Assembly: GCF_039696035.1 (NCBI RefSeq)
Contig: NZ_CP155567.1
Span: 248,001 to 312,000, forward strand
Origin: Microbulbifer sp. SAOS-129_SWC
GTDB taxonomy: Bacteria > Pseudomonadota > Gammaproteobacteria > Pseudomonadales > Cellvibrionaceae
Direction of reading: 5' to 3'
DNA length: 64,000 nucleotides
Position 1 is the first letter of the stretch. The number at the start of each line of letters is the position of its first letter. The notes beneath the pieces were generated by a model. The model saw only the letters and a program-made list of their open reading frames with translations, was not told where the DNA came from and searched no databases. This document shows, in pieces, positions 8,540 through 15,181 of this stretch. Made by a program: the position numbers and the translations under genes.

Positions 8540-8821
8540 ATGGGTAACACCCTAAACAAGAATTCTAAAATGGAGTGTGCTAGGCACGGCATAAAACCTC
8601 CTGCCTTCATTTGCAAGCATCTACAGTATGGTCGAGATGTTGGCTTCTTCGAGCCCGAAGATGTCCCCGATTCTGAGTGGCCATTTAAAAATGCATGGTG
8701 CGCTGAATGTGAAGCAGTTGCTATCGAGCAGGGAGGCTGGAACGACATCTCGGAAAAGTTTGCACAGATTATGCCAATCTGCGAAGGGTGCTTTGAGGAA
8801 ATTAAGCGGCGAAACACATAA
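8540..8821 (+). CDS. Cassette 5: small Cys/His protein
   Basis: Protein of 93 residues with regularly spaced metal-ligand-like residues: ECARHG, ICKH, WCAEC and ICEGC. The pattern suggests two structural zinc sites in a single small cytoplasmic domain. Similar small Cys/His proteins are scattered in proteobacteria without assigned function. The start ATG 8540 follows GAGGGG. The stop TAA 8819-8821 is within the attC R'' box. Confidence 0.74.
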   Translation: MGNTLNKNSKMECARHGIKPPAFICKHLQYGRDVGFFEPEDVPDSEWPFKNAWCAECEAVAIEQGGWNDISEKFAQIMPICEGCFEEIKRRNT

Positions 8822-8911
8822 CAATCACAGGCAGTTTGCGCCGGCCCCTAGTGGGGCCTGTGCGGGACGGCCTACGCTACGCTTCGGCCGCCCCTGCTGA
8901 GGGCGCTATGT
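8816..8911 (+). other. attC site 5
   Basis: R'' ACATAAC at 8816-8822, R' GCTATGT at 8905-8911 (a C replaces the central T of the usual GTT), 96 bp. Confidence 0.85.
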
Positions 8912-8925
8912 TTTATGGGAAATTT

Positions 8926-9540
8926 ATGCTTCGAATAATTATTTTAATATTCATAACATCAATTTCGGTTATATCACAGGCCTACGATAGTTTTTCTGAA
9001 ATATTGAGAAAGGCAATAGCTGGGGATTCGAGTGCTCAGTCTTCACTTGGATTTCAGTATGGTCATTGGTCTAGTCCGAGGTTCAGCAAGGAGCGTTCCA
9101 ATTACTGGTATTGTCGTTCCGCAAACCAAGGTAACGAAGAAGCCACCATCAATCTAGACAACACAATCGGTGAAAATTGGAAGTCTGAGTGTAAGTCCAT
9201 TATCGAAAACGGGAATAGAAACGGCTTTAACAAGTACTTTGTATCTGGCCAAAATCTAGGTAAGGTCAAGCTCAGTCTGGAAAGGGAAGCGTCGTATGAA
9301 GTGCCTCTTGAACGGTATTGGCGAGTTGAGTGGGCGCCACAGTCTTGTGAGAAAGTTTGCAAGTCAGATATAAAAGTGGAAGGCCAAATATATACAAGCG
9401 ATGAGAAAAATACAGCGATTTACGGAGATTTCGAATTAAATGCGCAGAAGGAAAATTCTGTAATTTGGCTTTTCCCTGAGACGAAAATTCAGATAAACAT
9501 CAGCGGTGCGAATGTAAATATTACAGAGTATGCGCAATAA
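8926..9540 (+). CDS. Cassette 6: secreted protein with Sel1-like motif
   Basis: Exported protein of about 204 residues: signal peptide (MLRIIILIFITSISVISQA), then a short helical repeat region (about residues 28-60: DSSAQSSLGFQYG and WYCRSANQGNEEA) typical of Sel1/TPR-like repeats, then a C-terminal beta-rich part. I choose ATG 8926 because GGGAA precedes it and the signal peptide then starts cleanly. ATG 8908, which overlaps the cassette core, would add six residues. The stop at 9538-9540 abuts the R'' box. Function unknown. Confidence 0.74.
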   Translation: MLRIIILIFITSISVISQAYDSFSEILRKAIAGDSSAQSSLGFQYGHWSSPRFSKERSNYWYCRSANQGNEEATINLDNTIGENWKSECKSIIENGNRNGFNKYFVSGQNLGKVKLSLEREASYEVPLERYWRVEWAPQSCEKVCKSDIKVEGQIYTSDEKNTAIYGDFELNAQKENSVIWLFPETKIQINISGANVNITEYAQ

Positions 9541-9633
9541 ACATAACAATCACAGGCACGCTGCTACGGCCCTGCGGTCCTCCGCGGGACGGCCTACGCT
9601 GCGCTTCGGCCGCCCGTGCTGTGGCCGTTAAAT
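9541..9633 (+). other. attC site 6
   Basis: R'' ACATAAC at 9541-9547, R' GTTAAAT at 9627-9633, 93 bp. Confidence 0.87.
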
Positions 9634-9761
9634 GGCAAGCATGAATATAGATTTCTACAAGCTCTATGCGGGTGATTTGGTCACCTTCCATTCGACATTC
9701 GAAGAAGCAAAGGAGGCGGCAAAGAAGTATATACCTGATGAAAGCAATCTTCGAATTGAGA

Positions 9762-10844
9762 CGCGGTTTCAAGTAATAACTGCAATTTCTTCATGCAGCG
9801 AGCAAATCGTCCCGCCGCCCCATAAATAGCTCATTTGGCGATCGTCCACCCCTGGTCGCTCTTGGTCTGCTGTTCAGGCGGTCCATGACAAACTGAACCT
9901 GCTCATCCGATACCGTACTGAAGTCCGTTCCCTTCGGGAAATATTGCCGAATAAGACCATTGGTATTTTCATTGATTCCACGCTCCCATGATGCATAGGG
10001 ATGGGCAAAGTAAATATCCGCCTCCAGTCCTTTCGCGATCTCTTCATGACCGGCAAACTCAAGGCCATTGTCGAACGTGATTGTTTTGACTTTCTCCTTA
10101 AGGTGTACCATATGCGCAACCGCTGCAGCGGCGAGCAAGTCGGCTCTCTTGCCCGTCAGCAACACAATGACCGTATACAGCGATTTGCGCTCTACCAGGG
10201 TCAATAGCGCACCTTTGCGGCCTTTGCCGATGACTGTATCGCCTTCCCAGTCGCCAATTCGGTTACCCAGGTCAACAACCTCAGGGCGTTCATCAATACT
10301 CACTCTGTTCTTGATCTTGCCGCGTTGATCGTTGCTGCCGTAACGCTTGCGGTAGGGCTTTGACGCTACTCGCAGATGCGTATACAAATCGCCGCCATGA
10401 GCCTTGTCGGCATAGATCAGCTGATAAATTGTCTCATGATGTAAGGAAATACCCGTACACCGTTTCAGATAATCTGCTACCTGCTGCGGGCTTAACTCCT
10501 GCCGGAGCAGCGTTTCAATCTGATCACGTACCTCGTCCGTCACCTTCCGAGCCTTGTGGGCCCCATACCGTCTAACATTCGACAGCTTTTGAGCTTGCCC
10601 GGGCCGGTACCCTCGTAGCCCTTTGTTGCGACGCAGCTCTCGACAGATCGTAGAGGGATGCCTTTCCAGAAGTTCGGCAATCTCTATTTGCGAGTGCCCG
10701 GCTTTCTTCAGACTATAAATCTGGTATCGTTCGTTCTCGGTCAGCTGGTTGTAGCTCATCAGTGCTTTTCTCTTGGCGGGGAGAAGCGCCGACTCTACCA
10801 GCTGGCCTCTCTCTTACCAATTGCACTTATTATCCGAAACCGCG
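9762..10844 (-). mobile_element. IS30-family insertion sequence, complete
   Basis: 1083-bp element with 26-bp imperfect terminal inverted repeats (9762-9787 and 10819-10844, four mismatches). It is flanked by a 3-bp direct repeat, AGA (9759-9761 and 10845-10847). It carries one intact transposase gene on the minus strand and looks recent and possibly active. Confidence 0.9.
9791..10759 (-). CDS. IS30-family transposase
   Basis: DDE transposase of 322 residues. It has an N-terminal helix-turn-helix (about 1-45, with ERYQIYSLKKAGHS and HPSTICRELRRN), then an rve/DDE core with the first Asp in DWEGDTVIG, the second in TFDNGLEF and Glu in the NENTNGLIRQYFPKG signature of IS30. Intact, with standard length. 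The start ATG at 10759 is close to the right terminal repeat and the stop is close to the left one. Confidence 0.95.
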   Translation of the reverse strand: MSYNQLTENERYQIYSLKKAGHSQIEIAELLERHPSTICRELRRNKGLRGYRPGQAQKLSNVRRYGAHKARKVTDEVRDQIETLLRQELSPQQVADYLKRCTGISLHHETIYQLIYADKAHGGDLYTHLRVASKPYRKRYGSNDQRGKIKNRVSIDERPEVVDLGNRIGDWEGDTVIGKGRKGALLTLVERKSLYTVIVLLTGKRADLLAAAAVAHMVHLKEKVKTITFDNGLEFAGHEEIAKGLEADIYFAHPYASWERGINENTNGLIRQYFPKGTDFSTVSDEQVQFVMDRLNSRPRATRGGRSPNELFMGRRDDLLAA

Positions 10845-10942
10845 AGATACTAAAAGAGATAGGTCCCCAAGAAGCCGATTGGTGGGCTTATGAATACGAA
10901 AGTAATAAATGGAATCCATCATGAACCTGAGAGTCTGGAACC

Positions 10943-11029
10943 ATTTAACAAGCGCATGTTGTCGCCCCTTGCGGGGCTGGGACCCCGTTCCGCTGCGCTT
11001 CACTACGGTCCCAAATGCGGGCGTTAGAA
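10943..11029 (+). other. attC site 7
   Basis: R'' ATTTAAC at 10943-10949, R' GTTAGAA at 11023-11029, 87 bp. R'' pairs with the core GTTAAAT at 9627, on the far side of the IS30 element, confirming that the IS lies inside one cassette. Confidence 0.85.
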
Positions 11030-11036
11030 GCAAAAG

Positions 11037-11465
11037 ATGATCACTACGGAGCACCAAACAATTTTGGATAATGAATTAAGAAAGTGTCGCAGCGATCTTG
11101 AGAGGCTAGGCGCTGATATCAATGGTTATAGCGGTGGAAGCCCTGAGGGAGATGTTTGGCAATTCACGTTTTCTTTTGAATGCCCTCTGGCGCCAGATAG
11201 AGCCTCAGCTGAAATAGGAATCTACTGGCTGCATGGGTGGGGAAAAGAGCCGGAAAACGAGATTAGAATTTACCGTACTGCATCTATATTTCGAAAAGGC
11301 TCAACCTCAAGCTATGAAAGTCGAGAGGATTACCGGCGCCCTGTAGTTGGAGTGCCGCTAAGTTTGAGGGAAATAATCGTAGAAGCAATGCAGGAGTGCA
11401 AATCAGAGATCGAAAAGGCTTCTAACAAATCAATCAACTTCGCGCCTTCGGCGCCGGACAGCTAA
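11037..11465 (+). CDS. Cassette 8: hypothetical protein reading into a truncated attC
   Basis: Protein of 142 residues, soluble, with no signal peptide. The N-terminal helix is charged (NELRKCRSDLERLG), the middle is Trp/Tyr-rich and probably beta-structured, and the C-terminal part is helical. No family recognised. The start ATG 11037 is eight bases after the core site. The frame has no stop in the R'' box and continues 13 codons into the attC, so the last residues (SNKSINFAPSAPDS) are encoded by recombination-site sequence. Confidence 0.7.
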   Translation: MITTEHQTILDNELRKCRSDLERLGADINGYSGGSPEGDVWQFTFSFECPLAPDRASAEIGIYWLHGWGKEPENEIRIYRTASIFRKGSTSSYESREDYRRPVVGVPLSLREIIVEAMQECKSEIEKASNKSINFAPSAPDS

Positions 11466-11490
11466 AAACGTGGCTTTGCCACAACACTGC
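11420..11490 (+). other. attC site 8, right half missing
   Basis: R'' TTCTAAC at 11420-11426 is the exact reverse complement of the core GTTAGAA at 11023. The left half of the site follows, with small hairpins (GGCGCC region), and is cut at 11491 by an IS3-family element. No matching right half is found after the element. Confidence 0.7.
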
Positions 11491-11544
11491 TGATCTGTAA
11501 CAACTTTTGTGGACAGTATTTTCTGTTCATTAAAGAGGTCCAGA

Positions 11545-11922
11545 ATGGGGCAAACAAAAAATAGAGGCTACGACCGTTACACCTTGGCTTACAAGCTTCA
11601 AGTCGTTAAATTAGCCAATCATCCTGACGTTAGGTCAAAGGATGTGGCAGAATCCCTCGGTATACATCCGGTGATGCTGTATCGGTGGCAGATGGAGCAC
11701 CGCCGTGGGGAGCTGAAGGAAAACAAGCATATGAAGCCAACCAAGCCGTCTCCCAAACGGCGTCCTGATCGCGCGGATCCTGTACGGGAGGCCGAAGACA
11801 AGCTCGCAGCCGCAGAAAAGAAGATCAAGAAGTTAGAGCGCGAGCTGGTCAATCGTAACGATGAGATCGACCTACTAAAAAAGGCCGAGCGGTTCTTCCA
11901 GCGGAAAAGTAAAGCTGTTTGA
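11545..11922 (+). CDS. IS3-family transposase OrfA
   Basis: DNA-binding subunit of 125 residues. It has a helix-turn-helix of the HTH_Tnp_1 type (about 10-55, with SKDVAESLGIHPVMLYRW) and a C-terminal leucine-zipper-like coiled coil (KLAAAEKKIKKLERELVNR). The start ATG 11545 has AGAGG upstream. An A6G slippery run at 11877-11883 near the end is where programmed frameshifting to OrfB would occur in this family. Confidence 0.9.
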   Translation: MGQTKNRGYDRYTLAYKLQVVKLANHPDVRSKDVAESLGIHPVMLYRWQMEHRRGELKENKHMKPTKPSPKRRPDRADPVREAEDKLAAAEKKIKKLERELVNRNDEIDLLKKAERFFQRKSKAV

Positions 11923-12758
11923 GCTCGTTGAGAAGAACCGCTAAGTTCGTGACGTCAGGAGGCTTTGCAGCTTGCTGGGTGTGTCAAAGAGTGGCTTTTA
12001 CGCGTGGCGCAATCGAGAGGAGAGTGAGCGGCGAAGATATGATCGTCATCTCACCGATGCCATTGTTGAACTTCACCAAGGTTTTAAGCGTGCTTATGGG
12101 GCGCGCCGGGTGCATCGGCAACTGAAGCGAAATGGCTTGTCCTGTAGCGTAAGGCGTGTATCTCAGTTAATGAAGTCCGCTGGAATACAAGCTTCTACTA
12201 GAGGGCTTTATACCTGGAATCCTGGGAAGCATGAGTTTTACTCTGCAACTGGTTGGCACAGAAGGCCCTGCAGAATCAGCAGGTACCCAGTGGGCTGGTG
12301 ACTTCACTTATATAAAGACCGGAGCTGGGTGGTTATACCATGCCGTGGTAATCGACCTATATACTCGGTCGGTGATTGGCTGGTCATTTGGCCGAAAGCG
12401 AAATAGTGAGTTGACCAAAAGCGCACTCAAAATGGCGCTAGCGCGCCAGCAACCGCAATCGGGGTGTATATTCCATTCAGATCAGGGAATTGAATATGCG
12501 GCACATGAGTATCGGGAGCTAGTTGAGTCCGCGGGTATGACTCGGAGTATGAGTCGTAAAGGAAACCCGCTAGACAACGCGGTTGTTGAATCCTTCTTCC
12601 ATAGTATGAAGACGGAGCTGGCTCATCAGCGCACTTTTGACAATGAGATCGAAGCGGTAGCGCACATCATCGAATACATCGAGTTCTATAACCGAGAGCG
12701 GCTTCACTCCAGTCTCGGCTATCAGTCGCCGTCAGAGTATGAAAAACTGGCGGCATAA
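11912..12758 (+). pseudogene. IS3-family transposase OrfB, disrupted
   Basis: The integrase-like DDE subunit is in two frames. The N-terminal part (KLFELVEKNR, then VRDVRRLC..LLGVSKSGFYAW) has an in-frame TAA at 11942-11944 where the family has a residue. After EFYSATG (about 12253) the frame shifts, and the rest (QWAGDFTYIKT, IFHSDQG, NAVVESFFHSMKTE, ending at 12758) continues one frame over. The D, D and E residues survive, but the protein cannot be made in one piece. Confidence 0.88.
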
Positions 12759-12791
12759 AGTGTCCACGAAAGTGGTAGCAGATCAATGTAG

Positions 12792-13085
12792 CCTTTAGAT
12801 AAGCTTGAAGGTGCAGAGCTAAATAGCTTTGATCTCGGTAAAGAGTCTTCCGGGGTTGAATTTGACAGCGACGCTCATATTGCGTTCAACCCAGCGGAGG
12901 TAACCCGTGAGTGAGGTGAGCGCATAAATAGTAAAGTTTTGGTAGCGACCTTCGCTCGGGATGAGTCTCTCAAGATCGAGTTAAGCAATAACCCTACTAT
13001 CAAGATCTCATTTGAACCTGATTGTTGGGTAGGCATAGAGGCATTTTGTGCAACATTTAAAGGTGGGCCTATCCTAGTTGAGTAG
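12792..13085 (+). pseudogene. Remnant of a gene truncated next to the IS3 element
   Basis: One frame of 97 codons stays protein-like from just after the IS3 right end to TAG 13083-13085, apart from a single TGA at 12912-12914. The first part contains LEGAELNSFDLG and FDSDAHIAFNPAEV; the second contains VLVATFARDESLKIEL, FEPDCWVGIEAFCATF and GPILVE. No start codon fits, so the 5' end was probably lost with the IS event. Family not recognised. Confidence 0.6.
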
Positions 13086-13208
13086 CATCTGAACATGATG
13101 AGAGATTTCTTTCCGAGCCTGGGGGTCTCCACTGGATAGCTTACCTCACTCACTTTGTGCTCAGGGCGCTTCGCTCCTATTGTTGTGCATAAAGTGTTCA
13201 GAGTCAGG

Positions 13209-13231
13209 CGCCGCTGCTCGTGGCGCTATAC
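13209..13231 (+). other. Degenerate attC right end
   Basis: This stretch closely resembles the right end of attC site 5 (8889-8911): both read CTGCT, then GGCGCTAT. It ends in the core-like GCTATAC (13225-13231), just before the oxygenase gene. The left half could not be identified. Confidence 0.45.
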
Positions 13232-13259
13232 AAAAAACGGAATTAATTGGGGGATCTAT

Positions 13260-14072
13260 ATGAAAAGAGAAGAAATTGCTGAATTGATATTAAATAAGCT
13301 GGACAAAGAAAAGAATTCTATAGGCGAACTATATAAAAATTCTTCGGCAAAAATTGGTTACTTTTACATAGATAATCTGCTTCCTGATGAATTGGCCAAA
13401 AAAATTTACAATTCATTCCCTTCTCCTGATTCAATGAAAATGCGTAAAAGTTTACGCGAATACAAATATATTGCAGCTCAGATGGATCAATATGATCCAA
13501 TCCTGGAAGAATGTATTTATGCTTTTCAGGATGCTCGAATAGTATCGTTTATACAAGATATATGCGGAATAGAAAGTCTTTATCCTGACAAGTACTTATA
13601 CGCTGGTGGGATATCGCTTATGGCCAAAGGGAGTTTTCTAAACCCTCATCTAGATAATTCACATGAAAAAGATAGAGCTAAATGGAGAGTTTTAAATCTC
13701 CTCTATTATATCTCTCCTAACTGGGAAGGATGTTTTGGTGGCAACTTAGAAATTTGGCCAGAAGGCCCTCAAAAAAAACAAATAACTATTGATAGCACAT
13801 TTAACCGATTGGTTGTGATGGCAACCCACGGAGCATCATGGCATTCTGTGAGTCCTATAGTTGTAGATGAAAAGCGGGCATGTGTTTCAAACTACTATTT
13901 CTCAGATCAATCGCTAAAAGCAGATGATACGTTTCATGTAACCTCATTTCGTGGTCGGCCAGAACAGAACTTCAGAGACGTGATTTTGAGGGCTGATATA
14001 TTACTGCGCCAAAGTATTCGCAAAATTTTCCCAAAAGGTGCGGTTAAGACAGATCATCTTTACAAGAAATAG
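13260..14072 (+). CDS. 2OG-Fe(II) oxygenase-like protein
   Basis: Protein of 270 residues resembling the prolyl-4-hydroxylase-type 2-oxoglutarate/Fe(II) oxygenases. The HxD iron motif is in NPHLDNS and the distal His in SWHSVSP. The 2OG-binding Arg is in RACVSNYYFS. GCFGGNLEIWP is the usual strand before it. The start ATG 13260 has GGGGGA upstream. It is very AT-rich compared with the chromosome, a sign of acquisition. Related enzymes occur in polysaccharide and secondary-metabolite loci, but no such neighbours exist here, so the substrate is unknown. It may once have been a cassette gene. Confidence 0.78.
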   Translation: MKREEIAELILNKLDKEKNSIGELYKNSSAKIGYFYIDNLLPDELAKKIYNSFPSPDSMKMRKSLREYKYIAAQMDQYDPILEECIYAFQDARIVSFIQDICGIESLYPDKYLYAGGISLMAKGSFLNPHLDNSHEKDRAKWRVLNLLYYISPNWEGCFGGNLEIWPEGPQKKQITIDSTFNRLVVMATHGASWHSVSPIVVDEKRACVSNYYFSDQSLKADDTFHVTSFRGRPEQNFRDVILRADILLRQSIRKIFPKGAVKTDHLYKK

Positions 14073-14497
14073 TATATTGCTTGCGTAGAAGTTGACTCAA
14101 AAATATGTATTCTTCGCGCCTTTATAATAGAGTGTTGGCGTAAATATAATTATAAAAAGGTCTCTTAAAAGGAAAGGAGTTCTAAAACGCCTGGAGCTTG
14201 TACATTGCGATTCAAGCGCAAATTAGTATTTTTCCTCATGTCGCTTCATTGATGAGGGATGACATTTTATATGTTCCATCTCGCAGTTACGCGGGTGAGC
14301 ATAAAAGTTGTGACATTTCTCTTTGCATAAAGAGGTCGGAGGCAATGACAGAGCCGTTAGGAGAGCTATTTAAGGCGATGCTTACGCACGAATGAACGTT
14401 TGAAATCACTCAGGGAAGTACAGGTTTAGGTGATCACTCGCTGTAATAACGCGATCGTTAATAACTTCCTATGTCGGCCACTCGGCTTTGGAGCGCT
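14073..14497. other. Gene-poor right edge of the island
   Basis: 425 bp without an intact gene. It holds one gene remnant (14186-14395) and a short palindrome at 14447-14460 (TAACGCGATCGTTA). No complete attC and no terminator are evident. Composition changes back to the chromosomal level near 14450-14500. Confidence 0.5.
14186..14395 (+). pseudogene. 3' fragment of a gene, possibly LysR-type regulator
   Basis: About 69 codons, open from 14186 to TGA 14393-14395, with no good start. The pattern (SIFPHVASL, then DDILYVPS, then CDISLCIKRSEAMTEPLGELFKAML) resembles the C-terminal effector-domain end of LysR-type regulators. The assignment is tentative. Confidence 0.35.
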
Positions 14498-15055
14498 CTA
14501 ATCCCCACGAATAATCGTCAGCACTATCTCACCGACATCAATCCCCCACTTGCTCAGCTTTGATTGGTTGAGCAGCACGCGGTCGGATACCAGGTACATG
14601 CGGTCGTCCACGGCCACGCGGATGCTGCGTCCGTTATAGGGGACTTCCAGTGTATAGCGGATAAACATTGCATTGCCGGCCACGCGCACCCGCCCATCGC
14701 CGATGACGTCGCCGGCACGGGCGGTATAGGTTTTTGCGCCCGTCTCGGGATCGATGCCGTTGGGAATCAAGTGCCAGGTGCGCTCCTGGGTCTCGCCGTC
14801 ATTGAAGACAAAGTGTTCGGCCAGCGCGCCGCGGCCATTTTGCCACCGGCCCTGTATCGTTGCGTTGAAGGTGCGGGTTACTTCTCCGCTGCGATTCTTG
14901 ACGATGCCGTGGGCGGTCAGCGGGCCGCTGAAAAACTGCTCGGGGATCAGCGCCGGGGTGCGGTCACGGTAGTGTGTGACGCCGGGGCTGCTGCAGGCGC
15001 TCAACAGCAACACGGCGGCGGGCAGCAGTAAGCGCAGTGGGGCGAGATGGAACAT
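14498..15055 (-). CDS. DUF3833-family lipoprotein
   Basis: Protein of 185 residues with a lipoprotein signal (LLLSACSS lipobox, Cys about residue 21). The body matches the DUF3833 pattern: FFSGPLTAHGIVKNRSG, FNATIQGRWQNGRG, FVFNDGE and VDDRMYLVSDRVLLNQS. Probably anchored in the outer membrane facing the periplasm; the function of the family is unknown. Start ATG 15055. It is the first clear backbone gene after the island. Confidence 0.85.
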   Translation of the reverse strand: MFHLAPLRLLLPAAVLLLSACSSPGVTHYRDRTPALIPEQFFSGPLTAHGIVKNRSGEVTRTFNATIQGRWQNGRGALAEHFVFNDGETQERTWHLIPNGIDPETGAKTYTARAGDVIGDGRVRVAGNAMFIRYTLEVPYNGRSIRVAVDDRMYLVSDRVLLNQSKLSKWGIDVGEIVLTIIRGD

Positions 15056-15181
15056 GGGGACTCCCGGCTAGTGGATGTCCCCGGTATACGAACGCGGATA
15101 CCGATTGGATGGCTAAAGCGGTGAATCCGCGGGGCAGCGCGCGCCAGATGGTGGCTGGCGAAGCACGGTGGGCCGGACCTG

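Larger units (their letters stand above)
9632..10924 (+). pseudogene. Cassette 7 gene interrupted by IS30
   Basis: The N-terminal part is 9632-9761 and the C-terminal part 10848-10924. Removing the IS30 element and one AGA duplication restores a continuous 68-codon frame: it begins MASMNIDFYK, passes the join as RIE-ILKEI and ends NKWNPS before TGA 10922-10924. The small acidic protein has no recognised domain. ATG 9632 overlaps the cassette core; ATG 9641 is an alternative start. Today only an N-terminal fragment fused to IS sequence could be made. Confidence 0.85.
6519..11490 (+). mobile_element. Integron cassette array without integrase (CALIN), eight cassettes
   Basis: Eight consecutive small plus-strand gene units are separated by attC-type sites. 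In cassettes 1-5, 7 and 8 the 7-base core at the start is the exact reverse complement of the R'' box at the end; cassette 6 differs by one base. Examples: GTTATAC/GTATAAC, GTTAAGC/GCTTAAC, GTTAAAT/ATTTAAC, GTTATGT/ACATAAC. This is the signature of excisable integron cassettes. No tyrosine recombinase gene is present between ubiD and the DUF3833 gene. Cassette 7 carries an IS30 insertion, and cassette 8 is cut in its attC by an IS3-family element. Base composition is AT-richer than the flanks. Confidence 0.88.
11491..12785 (+). mobile_element. IS3-family insertion sequence, decayed
   Basis: 1295-bp element bounded by 25-bp imperfect inverted repeats (11491-11515 and 12761-12785, about 21 of 25 matching, both ending TGATCTG outermost). 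It holds an intact orfA and a broken orfB. No target duplication is visible, which fits a deletion next to the element after insertion. Confidence 0.85.

Noticed and set aside
6987..11029. Reading the intergenic palindromes of the island as REP-type repeats
   Set aside because: The terminal 7-mers pair across each gene, not only within each palindrome, which is specific to attC cassettes.
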